This document shows, piece after piece, positions 13,818-23,023 of a stretch of 64,000 nucleotides of DNA. A model generated the notes under the pieces. That model did not search any database. It was not told the origin of the DNA and saw nothing but the letters and a program-made list of their open reading frames with translations. The stretch is from Hydrogenophaga sp. GTDB taxonomy: Bacteria > Pseudomonadota > Gammaproteobacteria > Burkholderiales > Burkholderiaceae_C. The stretch's first letter is position 1. Each line of letters starts with the position of its first letter. Position numbers and translations under genes: made by a program. The DNA lies in assembly GCF_025699295.1 (NCBI RefSeq), contig NZ_JAILWB010000001.1, positions 62,001 to 126,000 of the forward strand, read 5' to 3'.

Positions 13818-16649
13818 GGAAAAGCCCTCACGCGATCAACCTGCCCCTACTGCGGCGTGGGCTGCGGCGTGCTGATCGACAGCGTGGGCAGCCAGATCAC
13901 CGCCGTGCGCGGCGACCCACAGCACCCGGCCAACTTCGGAAAACTCTGCACCAAGGGCCAGACGCTGCACCTCACCGCCACGCCCGCGATCGCGCAGCAG
14001 GCGCGCCTGCTGTACCCCATGGTGCGCACCACGCGCGGCACGGCGCCGCAGCGCACCGACTGGAACAGCGCGCTGGACCTCGCGGTCGACCGCTTCGCCG
14101 ACACGGTCCAGGCCCACGGCCCCGACGCGGTCGGCTTCTACATCAGCGGCCAGTTGCTCACCGAGGACTACTACGCCTTCAACAAGCTGTCCAAGGGCCT
14201 GATCGGCACCAACAACGTCGACACCAACTCGCGCCTGTGCATGAGCAGCGCGGTCGCCGGCTACAAGCTCACGCTGGGCGCCGACGCGCCGCCGGCCTGC
14301 TACGACGACGTGAACCACGCGCAATGCCTGTTCATCGTCGGCAGCAACGCGGCCTTCGCGCACCCAGTGCTGTTCCGCCGCATCGAGGAAGCGAAGCAGG
14401 CCAACCCGGCCATGAAGGTGATCGTGGCCGACCCGCGCCGCACCGACACCGCCGGCTTCGCCGACCTCTACCTGCCGCTGCAACCGGGCAGCGACGTGAT
14501 GCTGTTCCATGGCCTGCTGCACATCATGCTGTGGGAAGGCTGGACCGACAGCGCGTACATCGCCGCGCACACCACCGGCTTCGATGCGCTCAAGACGCTG
14601 GTGCGCGAATACACGCCCGAGCACGTGGCACAGGCCTGCGGCGTGCCGAAGGAAGACCTGTTTACCGCGGCCCGATGGTTCGCTGGCCTTGACGGCCAGG
14701 GGTTCGCGGATCGCAAGACCACGCTCAGCCTCTACTGCCAGGGCCTGAACCAGAGCAGCAGCGGCACCGCCAAGAACGCCACGCTGATCAACCTGCACCT
14801 GGCCACCGGCCAGATCGGCAAGCCCGGTGCCGGCCCGTTCTCGCTCACCGGCCAGCCCAACGCCATGGGCGGGCGCGAGGTCGGTGGCCTGGCCAACCTG
14901 CTCAGCGCCCACCGCGACCTGGCCAATCCGCAGCACCGCGCCGAAGTCGCCGCGCTCTGGGGGGTTCCAGACGTGCCCGGGAAGCCGGGCCTCACCGCGG
15001 TGGAGATGTTCCAGGCCGCGGCCGACGGCCAGGTGAAGGCGCTGTGGATCGCCTGCACCAACCCGGCGCAGTCCATGCCCGACCAGGCCACCGTGCGCCG
15101 CGCACTGCAGCGCGCCGAGTTCGTCGTCGTGCAGGAGGCCTTTGCCACCGCGGCGACGTGCGACCACGCCGACCTGCTGCTGCCCGCCACCACCTGGGGC
15201 GAGAAGGACGGCACCGTCACCAACAGCGAGCGCCGCATCAGCCGCGTGCGAGCGGCCGTGCCCGCGCCCGGCGAAGCGCGGCACGACTGGCGCATCGTGG
15301 TGGACTTTGCGCAGCGGCTCGAAACCCGGCTTCGCCCCGGCCAGCCCACGCTGTTCCCCTACGCGGATGCAGAAAGCCTGTGGCTCGAACACCGCGAATC
15401 CACGCGCGGGCGCGACCTCGACATCACGGGCCTGAGCTACGCCATGCTGGAACAAGCAGGCCCGCAGCAATGGCCCCTCAAGGCCGGCCAGACGCAGGGG
15501 AAGGAACGCCTGTACGCAGACGGCATCTTTCCCACGCCCGATGGCAAGGCCCGCTTCGCCGCCCTGCCCTTCGTGCCGCTGGCCGAGCCGCGCGAATCGC
15601 GCTACCCGTTCTCGCTCACCACCGGGCGCCTGCGAGACCAGTGGCACGGCATGACGCGCACCGGCACGCTCGGGCGCCTGTTCGGCCATGTGGCCGAGCC
15701 CTCGGTGCAGCTCAACCCGCAGGACATGGAGCGCCGCGGCCTGAAGGACGGCGACCTGGTGCACGTGACCAGCAAGCGCGGCTCCATCCTGGTGCCCGCG
15801 CAGGCCAGCGCCGACATCGGCCTGTCGCAGGCCTTCATCGCCATGCACTGGGGCGCCGAATACCTCAGCGGACGCAGCAGCACCGGCCAGCCACTGGCCG
15901 GCGTGAACGCGCTCACCACCTCGGCCTTCTGCCCGACCTCGAAGCAGCCCGAGCTCAAGCACGCGGCGGTGAAGGTGCTCAAGGCCGAACTCCCCTGGAA
16001 CCTGCTGGCCGTGGCCTGGCTGCCAGAGGCCCGGGCTCTGGAGACGCACCATGGCCTGCGAGCCCTGATGGCGGAATTTCCGTTTGCCTCCTGCGTGCCC
16101 TTCGCCAACGGCGTGCCGCTGGACGAGGCCCCGGCGCGCGGGCGCAGCGGCGTGCTGTTCCGCGCCGCTGCCCACGAGGTGCCCGGGCCGGGCGTGGTCG
16201 AACGCATCGAAGCCTTGCTGGGCCTGGACGGCACCGACGTGCTGCGCTACGCCGACCGCCGCCTGGGCCAGCGCCGCAGCGCGCGCCTGGTGCGCGAGGG
16301 CGAATCCACCCGCCTCGAAGGCTTCGTGCTCGCCGGCGACACCCGCGCCGAAATCTGGATCAAGCCGCTGCTGCAGGACGAACTGCCCGCGGCCGCCTAC
16401 GGCCGCCTGCTGCTCATGCCGGGCGCGAAAGCACCGGTGTCCGTGGTGGCCCGGGGGCGGCAGGTCTGCACCTGCTTCAACGTCGCCGAGGACGCGATAC
16501 AGGCGCGGCTGCGACGCTGCGACGGCAGCGACACCGAGCGCCTGGCCGCGCTGCAGGCCGACCTGCGATGCGGCACGAATTGCGGCTCCTGCCTGCCCGA
16601 ACTCAAGCGGCTGGTGCGCGACACCGCCGCGTCGGTGCAGACCGCCTGA
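13746..16649 (+). CDS. nasA: Assimilatory nitrate reductase, catalytic subunit
   Basis: A protein of about 967 residues of the molybdopterin oxidoreductase family that reduces nitrate to nitrite. The N-terminal [4Fe-4S] motif CPYCGVGCGV is followed by GKLCTKG. The molybdopterin domains continue (NSRLCMSSAVAGYK, ATTWGEKDG, HWGAEYLSG). A C-terminal BFD-like [2Fe-2S] domain (CTCFNV, then CGTNCGSCLPELK) ends the protein, typical of NasA/NasC. The start is uncertain: GTG 13746 is preceded by a repeat-borne GGAGAGGG, and GTG 13761 is an alternative. The first roughly 30 residues come from the repeat and are probably non-essential. It needs molybdenum cofactor; mog lies at 26 kb. Confidence 0.95.
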   Translation: MRAFPVPIRSEGGPHPDPLPGGEGGKALTRSTCPYCGVGCGVLIDSVGSQITAVRGDPQHPANFGKLCTKGQTLHLTATPAIAQQARLLYPMVRTTRGTAPQRTDWNSALDLAVDRFADTVQAHGPDAVGFYISGQLLTEDYYAFNKLSKGLIGTNNVDTNSRLCMSSAVAGYKLTLGADAPPACYDDVNHAQCLFIVGSNAAFAHPVLFRRIEEAKQANPAMKVIVADPRRTDTAGFADLYLPLQPGSDVMLFHGLLHIMLWEGWTDSAYIAAHTTGFDALKTLVREYTPEHVAQACGVPKEDLFTAARWFAGLDGQGFADRKTTLSLYCQGLNQSSSGTAKNATLINLHLATGQIGKPGAGPFSLTGQPNAMGGREVGGLANLLSAHRDLANPQHRAEVAALWGVPDVPGKPGLTAVEMFQAAADGQVKALWIACTNPAQSMPDQATVRRALQRAEFVVVQEAFATAATCDHADLLLPATTWGEKDGTVTNSERRISRVRAAVPAPGEARHDWRIVVDFAQRLETRLRPGQPTLFPYADAESLWLEHRESTRGRDLDITGLSYAMLEQAGPQQWPLKAGQTQGKERLYADGIFPTPDGKARFAALPFVPLAEPRESRYPFSLTTGRLRDQWHGMTRTGTLGRLFGHVAEPSVQLNPQDMERRGLKDGDLVHVTSKRGSILVPAQASADIGLSQAFIAMHWGAEYLSGRSSTGQPLAGVNALTTSAFCPTSKQPELKHAAVKVLKAELPWNLLAVAWLPEARALETHHGLRALMAEFPFASCVPFANGVPLDEAPARGRSGVLFRAAAHEVPGPGVVERIEALLGLDGTDVLRYADRRLGQRRSARLVREGESTRLEGFVLAGDTRAEIWIKPLLQDELPAAAYGRLLLMPGAKAPVSVVARGRQVCTCFNVAEDAIQARLRRCDGSDTERLAALQADLRCGTNCGSCLPELKRLVRDTAASVQTA

Positions 16650-16666
16650 AACGGCGGCAACGGGCA

Positions 16667-16672
16667 TATAAC
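16667..16672 (+). promoter_or_regulatory. Possible -10 element before ybiB
   Basis: TATAAC lies between nasA and ybiB, about 35 bases before the ybiB ATG, and could give ybiB-cobA expression independent of nitrate control. No convincing -35 element was seen. Confidence 0.3.
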
Positions 16673-16707
16673 GTCAAGTCATCAAACCTGCCCCACAATC
16701 GCGCGCC

Positions 16708-17640
16708 ATGGGCATCAGCCAGTACATCAAGGAAATCGGTCGCGGCAAGGACGGTGCCCGCTCGCTCACGCGCGCGCAGGCCACCGACCTGCTGGGCCAG
16801 GTGCTGGATGGCCGGGTCACCGACCTGGAAGTCGGCGGCTTCTGCCTGGCCATGCGCATCAAGGGCGAGACGCCCGAGGAGATGGCCGGTTTCCTGGACG
16901 CGGCGCACGCGCGGCTGCACCGGCTGCCCGACCATGGCCACACCACCGTGGTGCTGCCCAGCTACAACGGCGCGCGCAAGCTGCCGGTGCTCACGCCGCT
17001 GCTCGCGCTGCTGCTGGCGCAGCGCGGCGCGGCGGTGCTGGTGCACGGCACCGCCACCGAGGACCGGCGCGTGTTCGCCTCCAGCGTGTTCGCCGAACTG
17101 GGCGTTGCGCCCGCGCGCGACGTGCCCGCGGCCCTGCGCGCCGGTGAGGTGGCGTTCGTGCCCACCGAGGTGCTCAGCCCGGCGCTCAAGCGCCTGCTCG
17201 ACGTGCGCCGCGCGGTCGGCCTGCGCAACCCGGCGCACAGCCTCGTCAAGCTCATGAACCCCTGCGCCGGCAAGGCCTTCATCGTCGGCAGCTACACCCA
17301 CCCCGAGTACGCGCACTCCATGGCCGCCACCTGGGCCCTGACCGGCGCGCACGCGCTGCTGCTGCGCGGCACCGAGGGCGAGCCGGTGGCCGATGCGCGC
17401 CGCACGCCGCGCATGGAGGTGTTCCGCGACGGCGAACGCACCGAGGTGCAGGCGCAGCAGGACGGCCCGCTGGCGAAGCTGCCTTCGCTGCCCGATGTGA
17501 ATGCCGCGAACACGGCGGCCTACATCCGCGCCGTGCTGAACGGTTCGTTACCCATTCCCACGCCGATTGCCTTGCAGGTGGAACACATCTTGCGAGAAAT
17601 GGCCCACCATGAACCCGCAACCCATGCCCTTGCCCTCTGA
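16708..17640 (+). CDS. ybiB: YbiB/TrpD2-family anthranilate phosphoribosyltransferase-like protein
   Basis: The 310-residue protein is similar in fold to TrpD (QYIKEIGRGKDGARSLTRAQA at the N-terminus; LVHGTATEDRRV). It belongs to the YbiB/TrpD2 family, which in E. coli binds DNA and is not a tryptophan enzyme. It is frequently embedded in nitrate-assimilation operons of Comamonadaceae between nasA and cobA. Its role there is not established. The end overlaps cobA by 32 bp, implying translational coupling. Confidence 0.88.
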   Translation: MGISQYIKEIGRGKDGARSLTRAQATDLLGQVLDGRVTDLEVGGFCLAMRIKGETPEEMAGFLDAAHARLHRLPDHGHTTVVLPSYNGARKLPVLTPLLALLLAQRGAAVLVHGTATEDRRVFASSVFAELGVAPARDVPAALRAGEVAFVPTEVLSPALKRLLDVRRAVGLRNPAHSLVKLMNPCAGKAFIVGSYTHPEYAHSMAATWALTGAHALLLRGTEGEPVADARRTPRMEVFRDGERTEVQAQQDGPLAKLPSLPDVNAANTAAYIRAVLNGSLPIPTPIALQVEHILREMAHHEPATHALAL

Positions 17641-18409
17641 GTTCCTGCCCGGCACCGTAGCCCTGGTGGGCGCCGGCCCCGGCGACCCCGAACTGCTCAC
17701 GCTCAAGGCGGTAAAGGCCATCGGCGCCGCGACCGTGCTGCTGGTCGACGACCTCGTGGGCGAAGGTGTGCTGGCCCATGCTTCACCCCATGCGCGCATC
17801 GTGCACGTGGGCAAGCGCGGCGGCTGCAAGAGCACGCCGCAGGCCTTCATCGAAAAGCTCATGGTGATGGCCGCGCGCGAAGGCGAAGTGGTGGTGCGCC
17901 TCAAGGGCGGCGACCCGTTCATCTTCGGCCGCGGCGGCGAAGAGGTGGAGCACCTGCGCGCCGCCGGCATCGAGGTGCAGGTGGTCAACGGCATCACCGC
18001 CGGCCTGGCCGGCCTCACCTCGCTGGGCGCGCCGCTCACGCACCGCGAGCACGCGCATGGCGTGGTGTTCGTGACCGGTCACGCCAAGCCCGGCGACAGC
18101 GGCACCGACTGGCAGGCCCTGGCCGCCACCGCGCGCGACGCGAAGCTCACGCTCGTGATCTACATGGGCGTGTCCAGCGCCGCGCAGATCCAGCAGGACC
18201 TGCTCACCGGCCTGCCGGCGGGCACGCCGCTGGCCGTGATCCAGCACGCCACCCTGCCGCAACAGCGCCACGCGCTCACCACCCTGGGAGCGCTGCGCGC
18301 CACCATCGAGCGCGAGGGCCTGGGCAGCCCGGCCGTGATCGTGGTCGGCGACGTGGTCAGCGGCATCGCCGCCGTGCAGGCCGACGAAGCCTTCGCCCGT
18401 ACCGCCTGA
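17609..18409 (+). CDS. cobA: Uroporphyrinogen-III C-methyltransferase
   Basis: The 266-residue SAM-dependent tetrapyrrole methylase has the family motifs VGAGPGDPELLTLKAVKAI near residue 18 and VVRLKGGDPFIFGRGGEE near residue 95. It converts uroporphyrinogen III to precorrin-2, the precursor of sirohaem, which NirB requires; that explains its place at the end of the nitrate operon. ATG 17609 is chosen because the frame upstream lies wholly inside ybiB. Confidence 0.95.
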   Translation: MNPQPMPLPSEFLPGTVALVGAGPGDPELLTLKAVKAIGAATVLLVDDLVGEGVLAHASPHARIVHVGKRGGCKSTPQAFIEKLMVMAAREGEVVVRLKGGDPFIFGRGGEEVEHLRAAGIEVQVVNGITAGLAGLTSLGAPLTHREHAHGVVFVTGHAKPGDSGTDWQALAATARDAKLTLVIYMGVSSAAQIQQDLLTGLPAGTPLAVIQHATLPQQRHALTTLGALRATIEREGLGSPAVIVVGDVVSGIAAVQADEAFARTA

Positions 18410-18481
18410 GCCCCTGCGGCCGAGGCACGCCGCTACACTGCGACACCCGCGCCCGCAGAGGCGTGCCGACGGAGGTGCCCC

Positions 18482-19609
18482 ATGCTCGAAAAACTCAACC
18501 GCTTCACCGAAAGCCACGGCGCGCTGCGCCCCGGCCGCGGCCTGGTCACCGGCGTGATCGCGTTCACGCTGGCCATCCTGTGTTTCCTGGGCGTGATGGC
18601 CTTCCACTTTCCCCAGTACCTCACCACGCCCGAGCTGCGCAAGCAGTACGACGTGGCGCTGATGCGCCACCTGCTGTTCGGCGCGCTCGTGCTGGCCGGC
18701 GGCCTGAGCCTGGTGAACGTGCTGTTCAACCGCGCGCGCTGGCTCTCGGCCTTCGCCTTCGCGCTGGTCACGCTCAGCGCGCTGCTGGGCGGGCACCAGG
18801 TCGAGGTAGACCCGAACTTTCCCGACGACACGCCCTACATCGGCATGGACTGGTTCATTCTCGACCTGCTGGGCTCGGCGCTGATCTTCATCTTCATCGA
18901 GAAGCTGTTCGCGCTGCGCAAGGACCAGCCGGTGTTCCGGCCCGAGTGGCAGACCGACTTCCACCACTTCATCGTCAACCACATGGTGATCGGCTTCATG
19001 CTGCTGGCCACCAACCTGCTGGTGCACAACATCTTCGGCTGGGTGCCGGTGGACGGCGTGCGCGGCTGGATCGCGGCGCTGCCCTTCTGGGCCGCGCTGC
19101 CGCTCATCATCCTGGTGGCCGACCTTGCGCAGTACTGGATGCACCGCGCCTACCACGAGGTGCCGCTGCTCTGGCGCCTGCACGCAGTGCACCACAGCAC
19201 GAAACACATGGACTGGATGGCCGGTTCGCGCCAGCACATCATCGAGACCATCATCACGCGCACCCTGGTGCTCGGGCCCATCTACCTGCTGGGTTTCTCC
19301 AAGGAAGTGATCGACGCCTACATCATCGTGGTCGGCTTCCAGGCGGTGTTCAACCACGCCAACGTGAGCGTGCGCCTGGGCCCGCTGCGCTACCTCATCG
19401 TCACGCCCAACTTCCACCACTGGCACCACAGCCAGGACCAGGAGGCGCTGGACCGCAACTACGCCGCGCACTACGCCTTCCTGGACCACCTGTTCGGCAC
19501 CGCCGTCAACAGCCCCCGGGTCTGGCCCGAGCGCTATGGCGTGCTCGGTGACTACGTGCCCAGGGGTTTTCTGAAGCAGCTGGCCTTCCCGTTCACCTGG
19601 AAGGGCTGA
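18482..19609 (+). CDS. Sterol desaturase / fatty acid hydroxylase-family membrane protein
   Basis: The 375-residue protein has several hydrophobic helices and the histidine clusters of the fatty-acid hydroxylase superfamily: HRAYHEVPLLWRLHAVHH near residues 220-238 and NFHHWHH near 314. These bind a di-iron centre that hydroxylates or desaturates membrane lipids. The substrate cannot be assigned. TACACT at 18434-18439 may be a -10 element. The next gene starts 4 bp downstream. Confidence 0.88.
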   Translation: MLEKLNRFTESHGALRPGRGLVTGVIAFTLAILCFLGVMAFHFPQYLTTPELRKQYDVALMRHLLFGALVLAGGLSLVNVLFNRARWLSAFAFALVTLSALLGGHQVEVDPNFPDDTPYIGMDWFILDLLGSALIFIFIEKLFALRKDQPVFRPEWQTDFHHFIVNHMVIGFMLLATNLLVHNIFGWVPVDGVRGWIAALPFWAALPLIILVADLAQYWMHRAYHEVPLLWRLHAVHHSTKHMDWMAGSRQHIIETIITRTLVLGPIYLLGFSKEVIDAYIIVVGFQAVFNHANVSVRLGPLRYLIVTPNFHHWHHSQDQEALDRNYAAHYAFLDHLFGTAVNSPRVWPERYGVLGDYVPRGFLKQLAFPFTWKG

Positions 19610-19613
19610 ACGG

Positions 19614-20831
19614 GTGAACGACACCTGGGACGCCGTCGTCATCGGCGCGGGCGCGGCCGGCCTGTTCTGCGCCGGCATCGCCGGCCAGCGGGGTCTGCGC
19701 GTGCTGGTGCTCGACCACAGCGACAAGGTGGCCGAGAAGATCCGCATATCCGGCGGCGGCCGCGCCAACTTCACCAACCGCGAGCTCGACCCGCAGGCGC
19801 CGCACAAGCACTTCCTGGGCGCCAACCCGCACTTCTGCCGCTCGGCGCTCTCGCGCTACACGCCGGCCGATTTCATCGCGCTGGTGCAGCGCCACGGCAT
19901 CGCCTTCCACGAGAAGCACAAGGGCCAGCTGTTCTGCGACCGATCGGCCGACGACCTGATCCAGATGCTGCTGCGCGAGTGCGAAGCCGGCGGCGTGCAG
20001 CGCTGGCAGCCCTGCGGCGTGAAAGCCCTGCGCCAGAACGGCGACGGCGTGTACGAGATCGACACCGCGACCCAGGGCACCGTGCGCAGCCGCGCCGTGG
20101 TGGTGGCCACCGGCGGCCTGTCGATCCCGAAGATCGGCGCCACCGACTTCGGCTACCGCATCGCGACCCAGTTCGGCCTGCGCCTGCTCGACACCCGCCC
20201 CGGTCTGGTGCCGCTGACCTTCGACGGCGAAGGCTGGGCGCCATACGCCACACTGGCCGGCCTGTCGCTGCCGGTGCGCATCGATACCGGTGAGAAAAAG
20301 ACAAGGATGGCCTTTCTGGAGGACCTGCTGTTCACCCACCGCGGCCTCTCCGGGCCGGCCGTGCTGCAGATCTCCAGCTACTGGCGCGAAGGCACGCCGA
20401 TCCGCCTGAACCTCGCACCGGACACCGATCTGCCTGCCGCACTGGCCCGCGCCAAGGCCACGTCGCGCAAGCTGCTGGCCAACGAACTGGCGTCGCTCGT
20501 GCCGTCCCGCCTCGCCGACGCCTGGGTGCAGCAGGACGCGGACTGGCAGCGCCCGGTGGCCGAGGCGGCCGACAAGGCCCTGGCGCGGCTGGCCGAGCGG
20601 CTCGCGCGCTGGGAGATCACCCCAACCGGCACCGAGGGCTACCGCAAGGCCGAGGTCACGCTGGGCGGCGTGGACACGCGCGACCTGTCGTCCCAGACGC
20701 TGGAATCGAAACAGCCCGGCCTGTATTTCATCGGCGAGGTGGTGGACGTGACCGGCTGGCTGGGCGGCTACAACTTCCAGTGGGCCTGGGCGTCCGCGCA
20801 CGCCTGTGCCCAGGCGCTGCCCACCCGCTGA
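19614..20831 (+). CDS. BaiN/HI0933-family flavoprotein (NAD(P)/FAD-dependent oxidoreductase)
   Basis: The 405-residue protein opens with an FAD-binding Rossmann motif ([19 protein letters not shown]). It continues with the family signature [14 protein letters not shown] and a C-terminal [15 protein letters not shown] flavin-contact segment. The HI0933 family includes BaiN and has mostly unassigned substrates. It starts at GTG 19614, four bases after the preceding stop, so it is probably co-transcribed with the hydroxylase. Confidence 0.9.
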   Translation: MNDTWDAVVIGAGAAGLFCAGIAGQRGLRVLVLDHSDKVAEKIRISGGGRANFTNRELDPQAPHKHFLGANPHFCRSALSRYTPADFIALVQRHGIAFHEKHKGQLFCDRSADDLIQMLLRECEAGGVQRWQPCGVKALRQNGDGVYEIDTATQGTVRSRAVVVATGGLSIPKIGATDFGYRIATQFGLRLLDTRPGLVPLTFDGEGWAPYATLAGLSLPVRIDTGEKKTRMAFLEDLLFTHRGLSGPAVLQISSYWREGTPIRLNLAPDTDLPAALARAKATSRKLLANELASLVPSRLADAWVQQDADWQRPVAEAADKALARLAERLARWEITPTGTEGYRKAEVTLGGVDTRDLSSQTLESKQPGLYFIGEVVDVTGWLGGYNFQWAWASAHACAQALPTR

Positions 20832-20833
20832 GT

Positions 20834-21565
20834 TCACCCGCCGGCGCACACCTCCTGCCAGCGCGCCGTCCCCATCCAGTCGCGCAACACCATCTCGCCG
20901 CGCGGCGAGAACGTCAGCGCCCGCGTGCCCTGGCCCCGCAGCAGCCAGCCGCTCTCCAGGCAGTGGTGGCAGATCAGGGCGCCCAGCCGGCCCGCAAGGT
21001 GCATGCGCCGCTCGCTCCAGTCCAGGCAGGGGCGGCAGTGCAGCCGCCGGCCCCGGCCGTCGTCCCGCGCGGCCTCGGGCGGCAGGCCCAGGCGCTGCAG
21101 TGCCGGGGCCGCTGCGTCGGTCACATGGCCCGCAGCCGCCTCGCCGTCGAACACCACCGCGCCCACGTCCTGCAGATGCCCGGCGATGGCCACCCCCAGC
21201 CGACCGGCCAGGTGGTCGTAACAGGTGCGTGCGGTGCGCAGCGCCACGTCGCGCGGGCCCACGACCATGCGCCGCTGCGCCGGGGTCGAGGCCGGCGCCG
21301 CAAGCTGCATCACGCCTTCGAGCACCCGCGCCACCTCGGTCGACGCCAGCCGGTGGTAGCGGTGCCGGCCCTGGCGCTCCACCCGCAGCAGCGAAGCCTC
21401 CACCATCAGCCCCAGGTGGCGGCTGGCGGTGGCCGGGGTCACCCGGGCCACGTCGGCCAGTTCCCGCGCGGTGAGCGCGCGCCCGTCCATCAGGGCCAGC
21501 AGCATGGCCGTGCGGGCCGGTTCGCCCACAAGGGCCGCCACATGGGCAATGCGGTTGGTGTTCAT
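20834..21565 (-). CDS. ArsR-family winged-helix regulator with C-terminal extension
   Basis: The 243-residue product has an N-terminal ArsR helix-turn-helix ([22 protein letters not shown]). It is followed by an extension found in a subset of ArsR/SmtB-like regulators that contains several cysteines and histidines ([25 protein letters not shown]) and might bind metal or sense redox. It is divergent from the NIPSNAP gene at 21674 and converges on the flavoprotein gene. No target can be assigned beyond that adjacency. Confidence 0.85.
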   Translation of the reverse strand: MNTNRIAHVAALVGEPARTAMLLALMDGRALTARELADVARVTPATASRHLGLMVEASLLRVERQGRHRYHRLASTEVARVLEGVMQLAAPASTPAQRRMVVGPRDVALRTARTCYDHLAGRLGVAIAGHLQDVGAVVFDGEAAAGHVTDAAAPALQRLGLPPEAARDDGRGRRLHCRPCLDWSERRMHLAGRLGALICHHCLESGWLLRGQGTRALTFSPRGEMVLRDWMGTARWQEVCAGG

Positions 21566-21673
21566 GGGCTCCAGTGTGAGGCCAGCGGGGCCGGGCATGG
21601 TTCGCTCCACAGCAAAACATCCCGTGCCGGAAAGTCCGCACCATGCGGCATCCGAATCCACCGAAAGCCGCCC

Positions 21674-22039
21674 ATGTCCCTGTCCCTGTCCGTCACCTGC
21701 TTCATCCGCTACCAGCTCGACCCCTTCCAGCTCGACGCCTTTCGCGCCTACGCCGAGAACTGGGGCCGCATCATCCCGCGCTGCGGCGGCCATCTCGTGG
21801 GCTACTTCCTGCCCAGCGAGGGCACCAATGACGTGGCCTGGGGCCTGATCGGCTTTGACAGCCTCGCGGCCTACGAGACCTACCGCGCGCGCCTGCGCGC
21901 CGACGAGGAGGGGCGGGCGAACTTCGAGATGGCGCGCCGGCTGCGTTTCATCCTGCGCGAGGAGCGCACATTCACCGAGGTGGTGGCCGGCACCTTCTCT
22001 CGCCCGGCCCTGCCCGTGGCCACCGCAACCCCTGCCTGA
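21674..22039 (+). CDS. NIPSNAP-family protein
   Basis: The 121-residue protein has the dimeric alpha/beta-barrel pattern of NIPSNAP proteins ([40 protein letters not shown]). The molecular role of this family in bacteria is unclear. It is divergent from the ArsR-like gene, which may regulate it. Confidence 0.85.
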   Translation: MSLSLSVTCFIRYQLDPFQLDAFRAYAENWGRIIPRCGGHLVGYFLPSEGTNDVAWGLIGFDSLAAYETYRARLRADEEGRANFEMARRLRFILREERTFTEVVAGTFSRPALPVATATPA

Positions 22040-22061
22040 CTGCGGGCACGGGCCCCTGGCA

Positions 22062-22079
22062 CCGCCCGCGATCGGGCGG
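22062..22079 (+). terminator. Perfect 7-bp hairpin after NIPSNAP gene
   Basis: CCGCCCG and CGGGCGG pair around CGAT, 23 bases after the stop codon. A second overlapping hairpin, GGCGGC-AAA-GCCGCC (22075-22089), is mutually exclusive with it. No T-run follows, so intrinsic termination is uncertain. Confidence 0.4.
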
Positions 22080-22118
22080 CAAAGCCGCCGTGCCGGTAGC
22101 CAATTGCCCCGGAATGGC

Positions 22119-22124
22119 TATAAT
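22119..22124 (+). promoter_or_regulatory. -10 element of rpsU promoter
   Basis: TATAAT is a perfect -10 hexamer in an otherwise GC-rich stretch, 126 bases before the rpsU start. The -35 position (about 22096-22101, GTAGCC) is weak. A leader of about 120 bases would result, which may carry control of rpsU. Confidence 0.6.
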
Positions 22125-22250
22125 CCAAGGCTTTGCTGGCAAATCCCCGTCGGCCAATACTAGTTAATGACGGGACATTTTGCGGAAACGACGCCCGGGC
22201 CCGATCTTCCCGGCCATCCTCTTTCCGCGCATTCTGGATATCTTTCGCCA

Positions 22251-22463
22251 ATGACGACCATCCGTGTAAAAGACAACGAACCCTTTGACGTCGCCCTGCG
22301 CCGTTTCAAGCGCACCATCGAGAAGCTGGGCCTGCTGACCGACCTGCGCGCCCGCGAGTTCTACGAAAAGCCCACCGCCGAGCGCAAGCGCAAGAAGGCC
22401 GCTGCCGTCAAGCGCCACTACAAGCGCGTGCGCTCCATGCAGCTGCCCAAGAAGCTGTACTGA
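22251..22463 (+). CDS. rpsU: 30S ribosomal protein S21
   Basis: The 70-residue basic protein matches S21 along its whole length ([20 protein letters not shown] near the start; [12 protein letters not shown] towards the end). S21 helps the small subunit engage mRNA in initiation. It has its own -10 element upstream and a strong intrinsic terminator downstream, so it is a single-gene unit with possible read-through to yqeY. Confidence 0.98.
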   Translation: MTTIRVKDNEPFDVALRRFKRTIEKLGLLTDLRAREFYEKPTAERKRKKAAAVKRHYKRVRSMQLPKKLY

Positions 22464-22498
22464 GCACGAGCCACCGGGCCTGCTGCCCGGTTGCCCCG

Positions 22499-22533
22499 AA
22501 AGCCCGCTGGAGGACGCTCAGGCGGGCTTTTTT
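22499..22533 (+). terminator. Rho-independent terminator after rpsU
   Basis: AAAGCCCGC and GCGGGCTTT form a stem around a 12-14 base loop, followed by a run of seven T. Confidence 0.92.
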
Positions 22534-22573
22534 GTTGTCTTCCCTCTCTTGCCACACCCTCCAGGAGCCCCCC

Positions 22574-23020
22574 ATGAGCCTGAAAGACCAGATCACCGAA
22601 GACATGAAAACCGCCATGCGCGCCAAGGACAGCGAGCGCCTGGGCACCATCCGCCTGCTCACCGCGGCCATGAAGCAGAAGGAAGTGGACGAGCGCGTGG
22701 AGCTGGACGATGCGATGGTCATCGCCATCGTGGACAAGCTGGTCAAGCAGCGCAAGGACAGCATCGAAGCCTTCACCAAGGCCGCGCGCCAGGACCTGGT
22801 GGACAAGGAAACCGCCGAGATGGCGGTGCTGCAGGCCTACCTGCCCGCGCGCCTGTCAGCCGAAGAAGTGGCCGCCGAGGTGAAGGCCATCGTCGCCGAA
22901 CTCGGCGCCAAGGGCCCGGGTGACATGGGCAAGGTCATGGGCGCGGTCAAGGCCCGCCTGGCCGGCAAGGCCGACATGGGCGCCGTCTCGGCCGCCGTGA
23001 AGGCGGCGCTGGCGGCCTGA
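22574..23020 (+). CDS. yqeY: GatB/YqeY domain protein
   Basis: The 148-residue helical protein matches YqeY across its length (SLKDQITEDMKTAMRAKDSERL at the start; MGKVMGAVKARLAGKADMGAVS near the end). The domain resembles the tRNA-binding tail of GatB. The rpsU-yqeY order is conserved in many proteobacteria. Its exact role is unknown; binding to tRNA or a mischarged-tRNA function is proposed for the family. Confidence 0.92.
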   Translation: MSLKDQITEDMKTAMRAKDSERLGTIRLLTAAMKQKEVDERVELDDAMVIAIVDKLVKQRKDSIEAFTKAARQDLVDKETAEMAVLQAYLPARLSAEEVAAEVKAIVAELGAKGPGDMGKVMGAVKARLAGKADMGAVSAAVKAALAA

Positions 23021-23023
23021 ACC

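Noticed and set aside
13836-16667. Long minus-strand frame across nasA
   Set aside because: Antisense shadow of nasA.
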